Part shown: positions 63,252-64,000 of the stretch, piece after piece | How the letters are laid out: every line of letters begins with the position of its first letter | How positions within the stretch are numbered: the stretch's first letter is position 1 | DNA from: Roseomonas sp. | GTDB taxonomy: Bacteria; Pseudomonadota; Alphaproteobacteria; Acetobacterales; Acetobacteraceae | Length of the DNA: 64,000 nt | Reading direction: 5' to 3' | Assembly (NCBI GenBank): GCA_020249145.1 | Contig: JADCGF010000007.1 | Span: forward strand, 285,856-349,855 | Position numbers and translations under genes: made by a program | Notes under the pieces: generated by a model | Seen by the model: the letters and a program-made list of their open reading frames with translations, nothing else | The model's database searches: none | Told to the model about the DNA's origin: nothing

Positions 63252-63318
63252 ATGGCTGGTGGTGCGCCAGGGCATTGTTGGGCCGGGAAAGGTCAGCATG
63301 GAGCGCACCACCAGCAGG
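63252..63318 (+). repeat. Long hairpin, element B, copy 2
   Basis: GCTGGTGGTGCGC (63255-63267) pairs with GCGCACCACCAGC (63303-63315), 13 perfect pairs. Compared with 15314-15372 one pair has changed from A-T to G-C on both arms (CTAG to CTGG, CTAG to CCAG), a compensatory change. The loop keeps GGAAAGGTC-A-GCAT. Confidence 0.75.
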
Positions 63319-63592
63319 CTTTTGGAATTCATAGCCAGATTTCCGTATCCGTTGTTCACTTTCGCCGCATTTGGACGCGGTTGCAATGCGGTGGCCGATT
63401 CCTTCTTGAGCGCTGTTGATCCTGAAAGCGAGAACGTCCTGACCATTCGCTGCCGGTCATTCCAGGCCTTGTGAACGGCACCTTGGTAGACTTTTCGTCG
63501 GCCTTCGACGCGCAGGAGCCTGGCGATTCGGCCAATGCCGCTGCTTTGCCCTTGCCAGCAAGCGGCTTTCCGCAGCTTGCCGCCATCACATG

Positions 63593-63630
63593 GAGCATGT
63601 TGCGTTCACATGGGTTCACGCAACCCGCTC
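63593..63630. repeat. Hairpin with GTGAAC direct repeat in its loop, copy 3
   Basis: GAGC/GCTC (63593-63596, 63627-63630) and GTTGCG/CGCAAC (63599-63604, 63619-63624) enclose, on the minus strand, GTGAAC-CCAT-GTGAAC with the same 10-base spacing as copies 1 and 2. The stem again has a different sequence. Confidence 0.65.
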
Positions 63631-63646
63631 TACATTGTTGTTTTTC

Positions 63647-63692
63647 GAGCATCTTCACGCATTCAGATGTGCCATCTGAACGCGATCTGCTC
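63647..63692. repeat. REP-like palindrome (element C)
   Basis: GAGCA (63647-63651) with TGCTC (63688-63692) outside, and an inner stem CGCATTCAGATG with CATCTGAACGCG (63658-63669, 63673-63684, one A-C mismatch) around a TGC loop. It sits directly before the TPR fragment. Similar TTCAGATG/CATCTGAA palindromes are, as I recall, frequent in alphaproteobacterial intergenic regions. Confidence 0.7.
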
Positions 63693-63739
63693 TGTTTCGC
63701 ACTTGGCCTTGGCATGATCCGCCCCGGTCATTCCGCGTT

Positions 63740-64000
63740 GTGCGCGACATCAATGGCGCCTTGGCACAACTCAAACGCGCGGCGCAAAGTGAAGATGGCC
63801 TCGCCAAGAGTGTTGTGGAGCCCGGACCTCTTGCCCCAGCGCGGGAGCTATTGGGAGAATTATTGTTGTCACTTGGCCGCAACCGCGAAGCTGAGGCGGC
63901 TTTTGAGGCAGTCTTGCGGAGTAACCCGAATCGTTTCCGATCCTTGGCGGGTGCCGCCGCCGCGGCACAGGCCGAAGGGCGCAGCGGCATCGCTTTGGCG
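63740..64000 (+). pseudogene. C-terminal remnant of a TPR protein, cut by the window edge
   Basis: The frame reads INGALAQLKRAAQSEDGLAK then PLAPARELLGELLLSLGRNREAEAAFEAVLRSNPNRF, the C-terminal TPR part of a longer (often ~500-residue) family of tetratricopeptide proteins. Upstream the frame is closed by a TGA at 63677 and the only start candidate is a GTG at 63740 without an RBS, so the N-terminal several hundred residues are missing. The repeat cluster lies immediately upstream. Either the gene was truncated there or the reading starts at an unusual codon. The last residues run off the window. Confidence 0.55.

Noticed and set aside
63259..63474. A 71-codon plus-strand frame spanning element B
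   Set aside because: Its first third is hairpin repeat, it has no RBS, and the remainder matches nothing I know. It could be decayed coding sequence.

Overview
The window is bacterial chromosome. High GC, dense overlapping operons, a class I two-subunit fumarase, an EipB-type periplasmic protein, a single long Rel/Spo enzyme and many Tat-type signal peptides point to an alphaproteobacterium, most likely Acetobacteraceae (Roseomonas-like). The family placement is an inference from gene content and protein style. I see no phage, insertion sequence, CRISPR array, tRNA or rRNA.

Layout. 0.1-3.4 kb holds a secreted Kelch protein and a chromate-resistance pair (rhodanese-ChrB fusion plus ChrA). 3.5-9.45 kb is one eight-gene minus-strand operon that interleaves the four subunits of a fumarate reductase/succinate dehydrogenase-like enzyme with both subunits of a class I fumarase, an acetyltransferase and a TauE/SafE carrier. 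It is divergent from a ThDP enzyme gene (9.5-11.2 kb), with a perfect 17-bp palindrome between them. 11.2-13.4 kb is a sugar-acid pair (class II aldolase, UxaA-like dehydratase). A TPP riboswitch at 13.5 kb precedes an orphan family-5 solute-binding protein. 15-24.7 kb carries eipB, aspS, rnd, two glycosyltransferases, thrS and infC, the last starting at AUA. 24.8-36.5 kb carries an HMW1C-like N-glycosyltransferase, two unrelated photolyases (the second in an SDR-DUF6134-FeS photolyase operon), a phosphatase, a creatininase, a Bug binding protein, SixA, a CHAD protein and an SNase-like protein. 36.6-49.5 kb is mostly core genome: gltA, a family 5 uracil-DNA glycosylase, a NYN protein, folK, rpoZ, rsh, acpS, lepB, rnc, era, recO, parC. 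49.5-54.2 kb is a complete BMP-type nucleoside ABC transporter operon ending in a strong terminator. 54.2-57.5 kb is the rpmH-rnpA-yidD-yidC-yihA cluster. 57.7-63.2 kb is a catabolic cluster of amidohydrolases, a GMC oxidoreductase and an MFS carrier. 63.2-63.7 kb is a repeat cluster followed by the C-terminal remnant of a TPR gene that runs off the window.

The most unusual signals are (1) a family of composite two-hairpin elements at 15.25, 19.4, 43.6 and 63.2 kb, whose stems change sequence while keeping base pairing and which in three cases of the wider family supply the stop codon of the upstream gene; (2) the mixed fumarate reductase/fumarase/TauE operon, with Cys where the FAD-linking His is expected, sharing a divergent palindrome with a ThDP enzyme; (3) the TPP riboswitch on a lone peptide-type binding protein; (4) the AUA start of infC; and (5) an orphan cytoplasmic N-glycosyltransferase. 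Functions are assigned by reading motifs and recalling families; no database search was possible.
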